Assembly (NCBI GenBank): GCA_903813345.2
Contig: CAIIXF020000002.1
Span: 8,949,555-9,013,554 of the forward strand
DNA length: 64,000 bases
Direction of reading: 5' to 3'
DNA from: Owenia fusiformis
Lineage: Eukaryota > Annelida > Polychaeta > Sabellida > Oweniidae
This document shows, in pieces, positions 26,301-35,812 of this stretch; position 1 is the first letter of the stretch, and the number at the start of each line of letters is the position of its first letter. Below the pieces are notes generated by a model that worked only from the letters and a program-made list of their open reading frames with translations, was not told the DNA's origin and made no database searches. The position numbers were made by a program, and so were the translations under genes.

Positions 26301-27155
26301 TTCTATTAAATCTTTCATGCCATCTTTCTCATCTGGAAGGATTATGACCATACTCAATCTATCGCCGATGTAAGGGAGGTCCAAGAACTGGGCCTTCAGA
26401 CCAAAGTCGTGGAAATACTTGAAAGGGGCTTCTTGGTACATCATATCGACCTCGACTGTTACATTATTTTGGACATAGAAAGATTGAACATTGGTATCAC
26501 ATGGATTAAATTGCGTAACCCAATCTCCCCTGAAGTAGATAGCATTGACGAGTGCAAATACTGTCATGGCACTGATATCTCCCGGTTGAAGAACTTCTTT
26601 GATCAACTGGTTCGTTTGGTCAGCTACCCATTTATTTATAATATCGGTGGCCTGGGCTGATTGTTTAAAATCAAGTTCTTCTATCGAACCTTTATAGTAC
26701 GTTTCTATTGCTGTGATAAACCTTTGCCTTACGGCCAAGGTTTCATCCGGATACAGCTTGTTCGCTGATCTGAGCTCCGTGCCATTTGTTTTACCATACA
26801 GGTTTTTATTCAGACACGAGTACATAGAGTGAAGGCCAGAATTCTTTTGGATATCAGTAACATGTAGAACATCTTCCATTTCAGATTTGGTATCCCCATC
26901 AGCTCCCAGAAGTACCATTGCCAATGCGGTTGCTATACTCACAGGGCTGAAGAAAACATTGGTGCCGTTTTTCTCTTGTTCACTTATCTTCTTGCATATC
27001 TCAATCCCAAACTTGTTAATAGCATCGGCCAGTTCTTTTTCTTTTGAACAGTCTTCTTTACACTTTATTCTATCCTTGGTATCTCCATTACCCGCACCTA
27101 CAGTCCCTATACAGACTACAGCAGCAGTCAAAATAGCAAACCACGCTAAGGACAT
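23342..27155 (-). CDS. Serpin A: secreted serpin with cysteine-rich C-terminal tail
   Basis: Exons on the minus strand: 27,155-26,054, 25,731-25,540 and 23,694-23,342, both introns phase 1, giving about 548 residues. Exon 1 carries a signal peptide (MSLAWFAILTAAVVCIG), an extra CKEDC motif and the core motifs NVFFSPVSIATA, LVNAIYFRGDW and DVSKVIHEAFVDVNEKG. Exon 2 carries the reactive loop (GTEAAAVTVIAGGRSGY) and the end of the fold (HPFMFLIYD ... ILFIGKVTNP). The alanine-rich hinge is that of an inhibitory serpin. Arg-Ser is the likely scissile bond, predicting a trypsin-like target. Exon 3 adds about 117 basic residues with nine cysteines, unlike known serpin ends: CRAKCREEC, then DPFADLFRKDFIFLRNC, then CNCK and a last DPC. 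Serpin identity is certain. The tail's function is unknown. A mariner relic sits in intron 2. Confidence 0.93.
24054..25153. mobile_element. Decayed mariner-type (Tc1/mariner) transposon
   Basis: Inverted ends of about 200 bp begin CGAGGGGTGATCAATAAGTA and are flanked by TA on both sides, the target duplication of this superfamily. Inside, minus-strand codons around 24,488-24,766 give MDNAPAHRSQNV and a YCLDLLICDL segment, matching the HxDNAPAH and YSPDLxPxD catalytic blocks of mariner transposases. The N-terminal domain is missing, so it is not autonomous. It lies in intron 2 of serpin A. Confidence 0.9.
25350..25425 (-). repeat. Short copy of dispersed repeat A ends
   Basis: Read on the minus strand it joins the start-like block TACCCTGCGCGCAGAGTCT to the end-like block GACGAAGCTCTCTTTTAA of the repeat at 105-515, so it looks like an internally deleted copy inside intron 2 of serpin A. 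Confidence 0.55.
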
Positions 27156-27399
27156 ATTTCTAATCTTGATGAGTAAAACGTTTACCTTCCCATTCCTAGT
27201 GTGAGTTTCAACGAACTAATATATTTTTCTATAGTCGTGTGCTATAAACGAGTCGGTTTTAATTTGCCGTTATCTATTGTCTATCGTCAATCCACTATTT
27301 GTACAGTTGGCTTTGAATTGCATTTAATATCATTTTATTTTGATATTTGCATTTATAGCAAAATATATTGCGACATTACCCCTTTCAATTGATTTGATG

Positions 27400-28205
27400 G
27401 AGCGTTTTTATAAGAAAACCTCAAAATATTTGAGTTTTTTCAAAATGTGTTGCTTAACACTGTTCCAAAACTGATTTGTATATTCACAAAGATAAAACAA
27501 GTGATCAATCGTTTCAAATGCAGTATGACAGAATTCGCACATCGGCGATTGTATTACATTATATTTAAACAGATCATTGTTTGTATAAAATGCAATTTAT
27601 AAGTTTAAATTGAAAAGCCCTGTGTTTAGAATACGTTAAAATGTAATGATAATATGTATAGTAAAAATTCCAGTCTTCTTCGTTTAATTCATATTTTATA
27701 CTAAGCTTTCCTTTTGCTGTTGGTTGTTCAACAATGTGTGACAATAAAATAGAATAAAATAATGTTGATGTACATTTGTTAAACTGATATATATTTTTTC
27801 CATGTACCAATATCAAAATTACAGTGTTTTACATCTAAATTGACATTATTTTCAAATACATTATTTCTTATAATCCAAGTTCTTGGGATGCCTTTTAAAA
27901 TTCCAAACCATTTCAGCATGTATACATCAGATAGACCTGTTTGTACCTTAATCTGGTGCCATGTTTTAATTGATCCATCTATAAATAAATCTTTAATTTT
28001 TATTATGCCTCTATTGAAAAATTCTATCCAGAAGAGTGATTTATTTTGTAAATTGTGATTTTTTTGTTATTCCATATTATTTCCTCTGGTATATCAGTTT
28101 GTGAACGAGGCAATTCCATAAATGTTTGAAGCATGTGTATATAATACTTTGGCATATCAATATTCAATTTAGTTATATCATACTTGCAATTCAATACAAA
28201 TTACT
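27400..28205 (-). mobile_element. 5'-truncated LINE fragment (3' part of the RT polyprotein)
   Basis: Minus-strand translation, with frameshifts, gives a typical LINE C-terminal region: NKSLFWIEFFNRGIIKIKDL, WFGILKGIPRTWI and a terminal C-x2-C zinc knuckle in MCEFCHTAFETIDHLFYLC, followed by FWNSVKQHI. The fragment starts abruptly at about 28,205 next to a MITE. It is dead and occupies the intergenic space between the divergent serpins A and B. Confidence 0.85.
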
Positions 28206-28252
28206 AAACCATTCTTACATCAACTAAAAATAGATAATATAAGCCCAAATAC

Positions 28253-28651
28253 CAAAGGACGATTCTCGGTTTGGAGAACGAAGTTCATCAATCTAAATGA
28301 GCATTATCTCTGCTTCGGACAAATTTGATTTTTTTTTACATAACATAGATTTGAGTGTCTTCTTTTGAATAGTCATAATTTAATTTGGGTAATATTTCTA
28401 GATTTTTCGCAAAAAAAATATTAGCGCAGCACACTGATGAACTTCTTTCCTCAAATCGAGACTTGTATTTTATTGAATCTGTCTAATTGAGCGTTATCCC
28501 TGCTTCAGACCAAGTTGTTATTTTTACATCTTGTAGATTTAAATGTCTTCTTTTGAATATTCATAATTTAATTTGGGTAATATTTCTATATTTTTCATGA
28601 AAAAAATTATTAGCCCAGGAGACTGTTCTCCAAACCGAGAATCGTCCTTTG
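28253..28651. mobile_element. MITE with perfect 27-bp inverted ends and internal tandem repeat
   Basis: The ends begin CAAAGGACGATTCTCGGTTT and are exact reverse complements over 27 bp. Inside are two direct copies of a segment containing 'gtcttcttttgaat', 'cataatttaatttgggtaat' and 'atttct'. No coding sequence. It lies about 280 bp upstream of the serpin B start. Confidence 0.85.
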
Positions 28652-28929
28652 AAAACATTCCAGAAGAACTTATACAAGTAACACATCTATTGAGTATTTA
28701 TTCAATGAACTTTGTAATATACACTAGTATCTGAAACGATATCATAACATGAAAATGTCTATAGCAAACAATTCATATTTATTGTGTTTGTAATGAAACA
28801 TTATTCTTGCTTAATGATGTTATATACTTTGTTCACTATTTGTACAACACTATTACATGCAATTGATATATACTGAATGAAAAAGAAATTTAAAGTATAT
28901 CACTTCGGATTGAGCAGCGGCTTTTTAAT

Positions 28930-31071
28930 ATGTCTATATTTCTCTTTTTTGTTTTGTGTCTTAGCTTCCACGAGTGGGACAAAGGAAACACAGTTGTAGG
29001 TGCTAGGGTCAGTTGCCCTGGTGACTGCGGAAAACAAAATGATCTGGTGGAGGGCATCAATGCATTCGCTGTTGATATGTACAAACACATCGAGAAACAG
29101 AATAAAACTAAAAATGTGTTTTTTAGCCCGGTAAGCATCTCGACTGCGCTATCAATATTGCTTATGGGGGCAAGGGGAGAAACAAAGTCTCAGATGGAAG
29201 ACGTATTAGGTGTCTCGTCAATAACAGGAAATGTGGATTCAATGTATACATGCCTCAATCGGAACTTGTACGGAAGAACCAAAGGAACCGAGCTCAGATC
29301 GGCGAATAAATTATATCATGATAAGACGCTCAAAGTAAAGACAGAGTTTATAAATGCCATAACGAAGTACTATGAAGGTTCGATAGAGGAACTTGATTTT
29401 AAAAAATCTACTTGGGCCACAGCCAAAATTAATTCATGGGTAGCCAAGCAAACCAACCAGTTGATCAAAGAAGTTCTTCAACCGGGAGATATCGATGCCA
29501 ATACTGTATTTGCACTCGTCAACGCTATCTACTTCAAGGGAGATTGGCTCGCGCAATTTGAAAAATCCGATACTACAACACAGCCATTTTTGTCATGCGC
29601 TGACTGTTCGACATTTGATGTTGCAATGATGTACCAAGAAGCCCCGTTCAAGCACTATCACGACAATGTATTGGAAGCCCAATTTTTAGAACTCCCATTT
29701 GTGGGTGAAAAATACTGTATGGTACTAATTGTCCCGGATGACAGATGTGGCATTGACATGTTAACAAATGATTTGACCGCAGAGAATCTTAAGCAAAGTT
29801 TGGACACGTTATTGCAAGACTACTCTGGGAGAGATGTGTACCTTTCACTTCCAAAATTAAAATTCAAATGGAAGGACGAACTTTCAAAGATACTTGAAGA
29901 TATGGGGATGGAAGATTTGTTTTCATCGAAAGTAAACCTGGGTGGGTTTAGCAATGATTCTAGGCTAGATGTTTCGAAAGTTATTCACGAGGCATTTGTG
30001 GATGTGGACGAGAAAGGTAAGCCTTTGTAAAATAAATATATAAAATGTTTTGATGGGTGAGATGTCTCCATTATTCTCGATACAATTAGTGGATATATAT
30101 AAGTAAAATGTAAAATCGTTCAACCTGCCAATTAGATTTTATTATCTACTTGGGTAACTTGGATCTATGCAACCCCCATTTATAGAATCAACAACTTTTG
30201 TCTTCGTGTATTTACATTGTTAGCAGATTAAATGCTGTGGAAACCACTAACTTTTCTCATTTGGTGCAAAATGGCTTTGTTCACTAAAAGTTGGGAATTT
30301 ATAACTTTTTGTCTATCCCTATAGCTGATTGTTTAATTTACTTTTATTCTGTTAACAGGGACTGAAGCCGCTGCAGTTACCGTGATTGCTGGAGGACGAT
30401 CAGGCTACACGCCCCCGCCTGTCAAAGTCAACTGCAACCACCCGTTCATGTTCCTAATTTACGACAAAACATGCGGCGTGATTGTATTTCTTGGGAAAGT
30501 CATGGAACCTGGAAAAGTCGAAAAGATAAATCAATTATGTAGCCTAATTTTATTCACCATTTTTAAAAATAGTCATGTTATTTTATTTCAATTCCATGAA
30601 CAGTAAAAACCTATATATCTGAACACCTCTCGATAGGACTGCTTTTAAATCGGTCGAGCTTTGCTACCTCCACAAAATGTTAGCCATTGATTAATGTTTA
30701 CTTTTCCGCCAAACATCTCATCTTTCAAATAATACATTCAAATTGATTTAGAAATATAAATATTAAATAATTGGGATTCAAAAGAATGAGCCTCCTAAAA
30801 TCTCTACTAACAGCTTAATAACTAATATTTTCTAAAAACTATTATGTGTATTTTAGCTGCTGATGCAATTGTTGAGTGTAGAGAAAACTGTAGACAGTTA
30901 TGTTTTGACAAATTGGTGAAATCAGGGAGAACAATCAAGTCGTCCAAACAGAAACTCGGTGCAAAGAAAAAATTTAAAGCGGAGTTCAAAGGAATGAGGA
31001 AATGCAAACGTGAAAGTGAAGAGTGCAAATGTAAACCATCTGGAGGAAGAAGTGGACTCAATGTGTGCTAG
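28930..31071 (+). CDS. Serpin B: secreted serpin with shorter cysteine-rich tail
   Basis: Exons 28,930-30,016, 30,359-about 30,538 and 30,857-31,071, giving about 493 residues. The first donor (GTAAGC) and both acceptors are good. The exon 2 donor is uncertain: a weak GTAGCC at 30,539 keeps phase 1 and joins to the tail. Exon 1 has a hydrophobic start (MSIFLFFVLCLSF), an added CPGDC, and core motifs NVFFSPVSISTA, LVNAIYFKGDW and DVSKVIHEAFVDVDEKG. Exon 2 repeats the loop of serpins A and C (GTEAAAVTVIAGGRSGY) and closes the fold with HPFMFLIYD. The tail of about 71 residues keeps the CRENCRQLC start and a CKRESEECKCK block, has seven cysteines, and lacks the LFRKDF-like segment of A and C. 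It is divergent to serpin A, about 1.8 kb apart. Likely trypsin-like target (Arg-Ser). Confidence 0.9.
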
Positions 31072-31499
31072 AAAGACTCAAAAGATGAATATATGCGTTT
31101 CGAAGAGGATGACTAAAAAGCCGATTTGATTTAACGTTTCAGCATTACAATTCTTATTTAATTGAGTTTATTGAGAAATAGAAAAAGCCTATATTCAAAA
31201 GCTTGCATATTAGGAGAGTTTTCATTTACAGGGCGTGCTAATACGGGCGGGTGTCAGACCCCCCCCCCCCCCCCGCCCAGCGTTTCCAAAGTTGTTCGAA
31301 TTCATATCTAATTGAATTTATTGGGAGAAATAAAAAATGTCAATATTTACAAATTGCATTAGGGCTAGCGTTTCCAAAGTTGAAGAGGTACCGTAAAAAC
31401 TATAAGGTACCATATTATAGCCCATTCAAAAGTCTCGAGAGATATCAAAATCTCAAAAAGTAGGTCAAAGTAACATTGCGGTGGTACATTATACCTCAT

Positions 31500-31944
31500 G
31501 AAGTTCCACAATTCAAAAACGTAAAGTCGCAAGTCGACCGCAGAACAATTAAATCGGTGAATTTCTGCGGCGAGCGTAGAAAAACTACGCTCGCCTTGCG
31601 GCCTCCGTACGGCGAATGCAGATTTTTACAGGCCGCAGGGAACGCGTAGAAATTATAACTCGGAGTTATAATATTTGTTCATTTCATATTTGTCAATGTT
31701 TCACGATCACTTTTCATTTGATATTACATCCTAGCACTATGAATAACATTTATAAATTGTCCTGATGTAAATAAAATGAAAAAAGTATTATTTATCAACA
31801 GAAATTTAAAATTCACCGTGCGGCTGCCGTGGGAAATGTGACTGCAAAAGTATGAGAGCGCAGAAATTCTGCGGCGAGCGTAGAAAAGCAACTGGCCGCA
31901 GAAATGATAGACCGCACGGCGGCCGCAGGAAATGTGACTGGGGT
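31500..31944. mobile_element. Non-autonomous element related to the one in serpin C intron 1
   Basis: The right end (GGAAATGTGACTGG) and internal blocks such as 'tttttacaggccgcaggg', 'gtagaaattat' and 'agaaatgatagaccg' match the element at 43,346-43,966 in the same order. The left end is eroded. Rich in CCGTACGG-like and GCGGCC-like GC pockets in an AT-rich setting. Just upstream (near 31,250) is a long poly-C tract. Confidence 0.6.
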
Positions 31945-33163
31945 GTAAGTCTCAAAAACTAGTTTTTAAGTTTGTAAGATTTTCACACTCATATATGGAT
32001 TGATTATAAAATTGATATTGAATTTGAAAACAACATAAGTTTGAAATATAATCTTTATTTCGTGAATTAAGTAAAACGTACATTGATTTTGCTCTACAGG
32101 AGCGGGAGCGGGATGCATACAGCGCGTATCCGTCCTGGTCCCGGACCTTGGCGATAGCTCCCTAGATACTAGGCCATGTACCTATAACATCAGTAGGTAT
32201 GGAATAAAACATCGAACTAATTTAATCTCTTAAAGAAATAATACTCTTCAGATTTGGAGGAAATAAAGATACAAACAAAATCAGACTAACAATTTCTCCA
32301 AAATAATTACATCCAACCTTACGCATTGGCATTGGTTTAATTTGATAAATGTTACACCCTAGTTTAAGAGGGCTTGACAACTTAAGTAAAAAATGTATAA
32401 CTGAGATAGGCTTTGCGAATTCAACTTGAAATGTAGATAAGCAGGATTAAAGCCCATTTGCATCCCCATGTTAAGTCAATACACCTTTGCTGAAATCCGC
32501 ATTTTCTCAGAACTCAAGTTGATCGAGTACATTCAACAAGTACATTTATGTGAGAGAGTATTGGAAGAATCCATTTCCAATAGTACGAATATCGGTTCTT
32601 AAACTGGACATTAAAGCTTAACTAAGGCCTTTTTGAAATTTTTTATTTATGTTTCTATCTTTCATATATACTGTTGCAATATGGTCCGTTCATTACGTAT
32701 CTTTTGGATTCAAAATTGTCAATGGAATTGTTAATTTATCAGAATCAATAGAATTATCTCAGCCATCTAGATCTAGATCTTTTATAAGATACAAAAGAGA
32801 GGTTCATTGGACAGGTATATGATGTCATAGCACACCGGAATAGCCTGACTACAGTAAAGTCAGATACCGTTGTCACAAATGGCGGACATAACCGTCGCTT
32901 TTAGCACCGGGGCATACTGTCGAGCAAGACCCGCTTTTACCATCGTTTTGCCAATAGAGATTGACGGGACGGAGGAAAATGCACAAAACAAGAACTATTC
33001 ATTCTTATCCAGCATATTTGCAATTTCGATGTCTTCGATATTCTCGACGGAATCAGATTAATCAAAAAAATACATTTCAGGATTTCAAAATTTCTGATTG
33101 TCATTGAAAAGAAAAATTTCGATCTTCCATATTTTCCAGAAGTACTCGAAGGCAAAACCACTT
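31945..33163. other. Unassigned stretch with one dispersed repeat
   Basis: Around 32,840-32,884 a block containing 'cagtaaagtcagataccgtt' plus 'gtcacaaatgg' recurs in inverted orientation at 41,417-41,460. A short open frame starting ATGGCGGACATAACC at 32,879 directly follows it but shows no known domain. Confidence 0.45.
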
Positions 33164-34412
33164 TTACAAACTGTCTTTACATACTACAGAAGCCGGCTTC
33201 TGCAGTCAACAAGAAGCCGGCTTTTAAAAGCCGGCTTCTTAAGTACATCAGAAGCCGGCTTCTACAGGGTGGTCCAAAAAATTGGAACATTTGATAATTG
33301 AACGCAAAACCTTTATTTTTCTTCTAAAATGCACCAAATTTTAACTGAGCTTAGTTCAGTCACTTATTTATCTGATGGAAAGTTTATGGGTGCAAACAAC
33401 AAAGTTAATGCATCAAACTAGACAATGTTTGATATGACCCCTCAATTCCTGAATTACAAGTTGAAGCCTGGGATTCAGTTTTGAAATGATTCATTCACAT
33501 TGCTGTTCGTTTAATTTTGTCCAAGCCATTTTGAGCTTGAACAAACTACTTATATGTTTGCCTTGGAAGATCAAATATGTGAACACATTCAACATTTTTT
33601 ACCCAAATTGATGGGTATCAAGCATATTTTGATGGCTATTGTTAGGTGTATTACTGATTGAATATTCTCAAGAAAGAAGCCAGGGCAGTCTGTTTTGACT
33701 GGTAAATGAGCCCCCCCCCCTTTCTTGTTCTAATATGGATAATATTCATTGAATATATCAATATATATGTATATCAATATCATAAAGGAGTTTCCCAGAA
33801 CACAAATGATATATTATATGTGCTTAGATGTGGTCTTGAATAAAGCCTTGTAAATAACTGGTCAGTTTCCCCTTCACTGAAAAGTGGAAACAATGATTTT
33901 ATCACTTTAGTAGCTGCATGGGTTATGCAATCATTCACCTTTTACGTGTTCTTTCTTTCCAACTCTTAAATAAAAATAATGATTTGGGGTATTCTTAAGT
34001 TAACAATAACACAATAGTTTTCTAGTAAACCATAGATGTTAATACCTCTTTTCAACTAAATATGATTTTATAAAATGTGTATAGCAATCAACATGTTCAT
34101 TAAAGCGTTGAAATAAAGAAAACTTGAAAAAGTAGCGGCGAAATTGACAAGTGTATATTTGAGAAAAGGGGGTCATATCAAACATTGACTAGTTTAATGC
34201 ATTAACTTTGTGGCCTGCACCTATAAACTTAACATCAGAGAGATAAGTGACTGAACTATGCTCAGTAAAATTTTGGTACATTTCAGACGAAAAATAAAGG
34301 TTTTGTGTTCAATTAACAAATGTTCCAATTTTTTGGACCACCCTGTAGAATCACGAAGAAGTCGACTTTTACAAACTGGCTTCTTACACACTACAGAAGC
34401 CGGCTTCTGGAG
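33164..34412. repeat. AGAAGCCGGCTTCT palindrome cluster split by a transposon
   Basis: The 14-bp perfect palindrome AGAAGCCGGCTTCT occurs at about 33,187, 33,250 and 34,394, with variant forms between. The flanks repeat too: 'cttttacaaactg' then 'actacag' precede the palindrome at both 33,163 and 34,367. The array is interrupted at a TA by the element at 33,265-34,345. Confidence 0.75.
33265..34345. mobile_element. 1.1-kb TIR transposon (Tc1/mariner-like, no transposase seen)
   Basis: Ends begin CAGGGTGGTCCAAAAAATTG and are flanked by TA at each side. The inverted arms stretch about 180 bp inward with small differences, containing 'aaggttttg' and 'gtcatatcaaaca'. No transposase motif was found in the centre, so it is probably a large MITE. 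Confidence 0.85.
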
Positions 34413-34726
34413 TCTCTTAATTGGAGGTAAGAAGGATGAGGTGGAAGATGAATCCTAAAGGAATTGAGAGCACGAGTTGAAGTCGTGAAACTGTTTATAG
34501 ACTTATGAAAATGCACCACATCCAACATGAATAAAAAGAGGGGGGTAATTATGTCATGAGAGGCGATATCGAAGGAAGAAATACACAAAACTATTCTGCT
34601 TGGAAAAGACTGAATTTAGTGACTTTTCTGATGAAATGGGATATTTTGGCATGCTGTTTTAAATTTGAAAATACTCGCAAAATATGAAATCGATCTCTTT
34701 CATATTCATTCAAAATACCACTAGTG

Positions 34727-35812
34727 ATCCGCTCGATTTAATTACGCTGGTTGCCGAAACAGTTCGTTTCGGTAACAAAATGTCGGAGGTCGAAGATACG
34801 ATTTTGTTTGTTCCTTATTTCACGCGTTGTAGGCAGAATACCCACGACATTTTTATCAAAAAAGTATGTTAATATGATATACTTCAGAAAATGTACATGT
34901 TTGCGAACAAATAGTTCAGAAGACAACAGAATCGTCGATTTAATACCTCACTAAAGTTACGTAAACGAAATTGGTTAAAGGTGCAGGTCTTAACCATTTT
35001 TCGAAGTTTCTGACAATTTCAAAATTTCAAAGCTTCTTTCATTTAAAGCAATAAATTGGGCACGCTTTTGGGAAAATACAACATATCTCTCTCTGTTGAA
35101 TCATTTGTGAGGGCGTGGCTTACAGCATTATTGTTATCGAAGAAGGAAGAACTTAACAAGGTCAATTACTACATGAAGTATTTTTTATTTAAATCATCAT
35201 CATTAACAACATCAATTTCAAGTACTTCAGATACCAGTTGATTAAGCTATTTCCTCTAAGTGATGATGTGTGGATCTGTTATAGACTGCTCTTTATCTAG
35301 CAAAACGGTGGACAATTATACCTAGGGGGCTGATCAGCAGACAGGACGTCCCTTTTGATTCTCGAATCTTCTTCATTAACATCGTCGATTAAAACATCAC
35401 TTTCCTCACCTGGATAAGAAAAAAACAAACATGTTTTAAGATTCGAAATCATAAGATTTTGGACATTTTAAATAAAATTTATCTTGGGAGATTTTTAGAG
35501 CAATTTTTACATGTTAAAGTAATATGCTATTAAACCTACTGGATCCTATGCCATCCTGAAGGCCATTCATGAAACATTCCTCTACTTACCATAGTTATAG
35601 CACCATAGACGTAGATAGTCTATATGCTATTTCCGAGAAGGCGCACTTCGACGCCAAACTTCTCAAAATGGCAGTAACATTGGTGATACATTTGCATGTG
35701 ATAAAAATGTCGTGGGAATTCTGCCCACAACGCGCGAAATAAGGAAAAAAGAAAAATCGTACCTTCGAGGTTCCGACATTTTGTCAGCGTAATCGAGTGG
35801 ATCACCAGTGAG
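34727..35812. repeat. Inverted duplication with arms 34,727-34,930 and about 35,605-35,812
   Basis: The plus arm and the reverse complement of the other arm share 'aaaatgtcgga', 'ccttattTC(A/G)CGCGTTGT', 'ggcagaat' and 'cccacgacatttttatca'. Both arms can be read to give FLISRVVGRIPTTFLS; on the minus arm this lies in an ATG-initiated frame (35,779-35,663, 38 codons). The spacer holds the terminal exon of the peptide gene. Origin unknown. Confidence 0.7.
35169..35236 (-). pseudogene. Degenerate second copy of the peptide gene terminal exon
   Basis: Minus-strand reading gives EVLEIDVVNDDDLNKK followed by a quick stop, parallel to ESDVLIDDVNEEDSRIKR of the exon at 35,297-35,409. The mature-peptide part is gone and the position of the AG acceptor has changed to TG. 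An AATAAA on the minus strand (35,189-35,184) lies inside, so it may now serve as 3' UTR of the intact gene. Confidence 0.55.

Noticed and set aside
26409-27204. Plus-strand ORFs over serpin A (and likewise 47,376-48,171 over serpin C)
   Set aside because: Exact antisense shadows of the serpin coding exon; their similarity to each other comes from the serpins.
32870-33061. ORF starting ATGGCGGACATAACC
   Set aside because: Tempting start context, but it directly follows a dispersed repeat and shows no domain or clear donor site.
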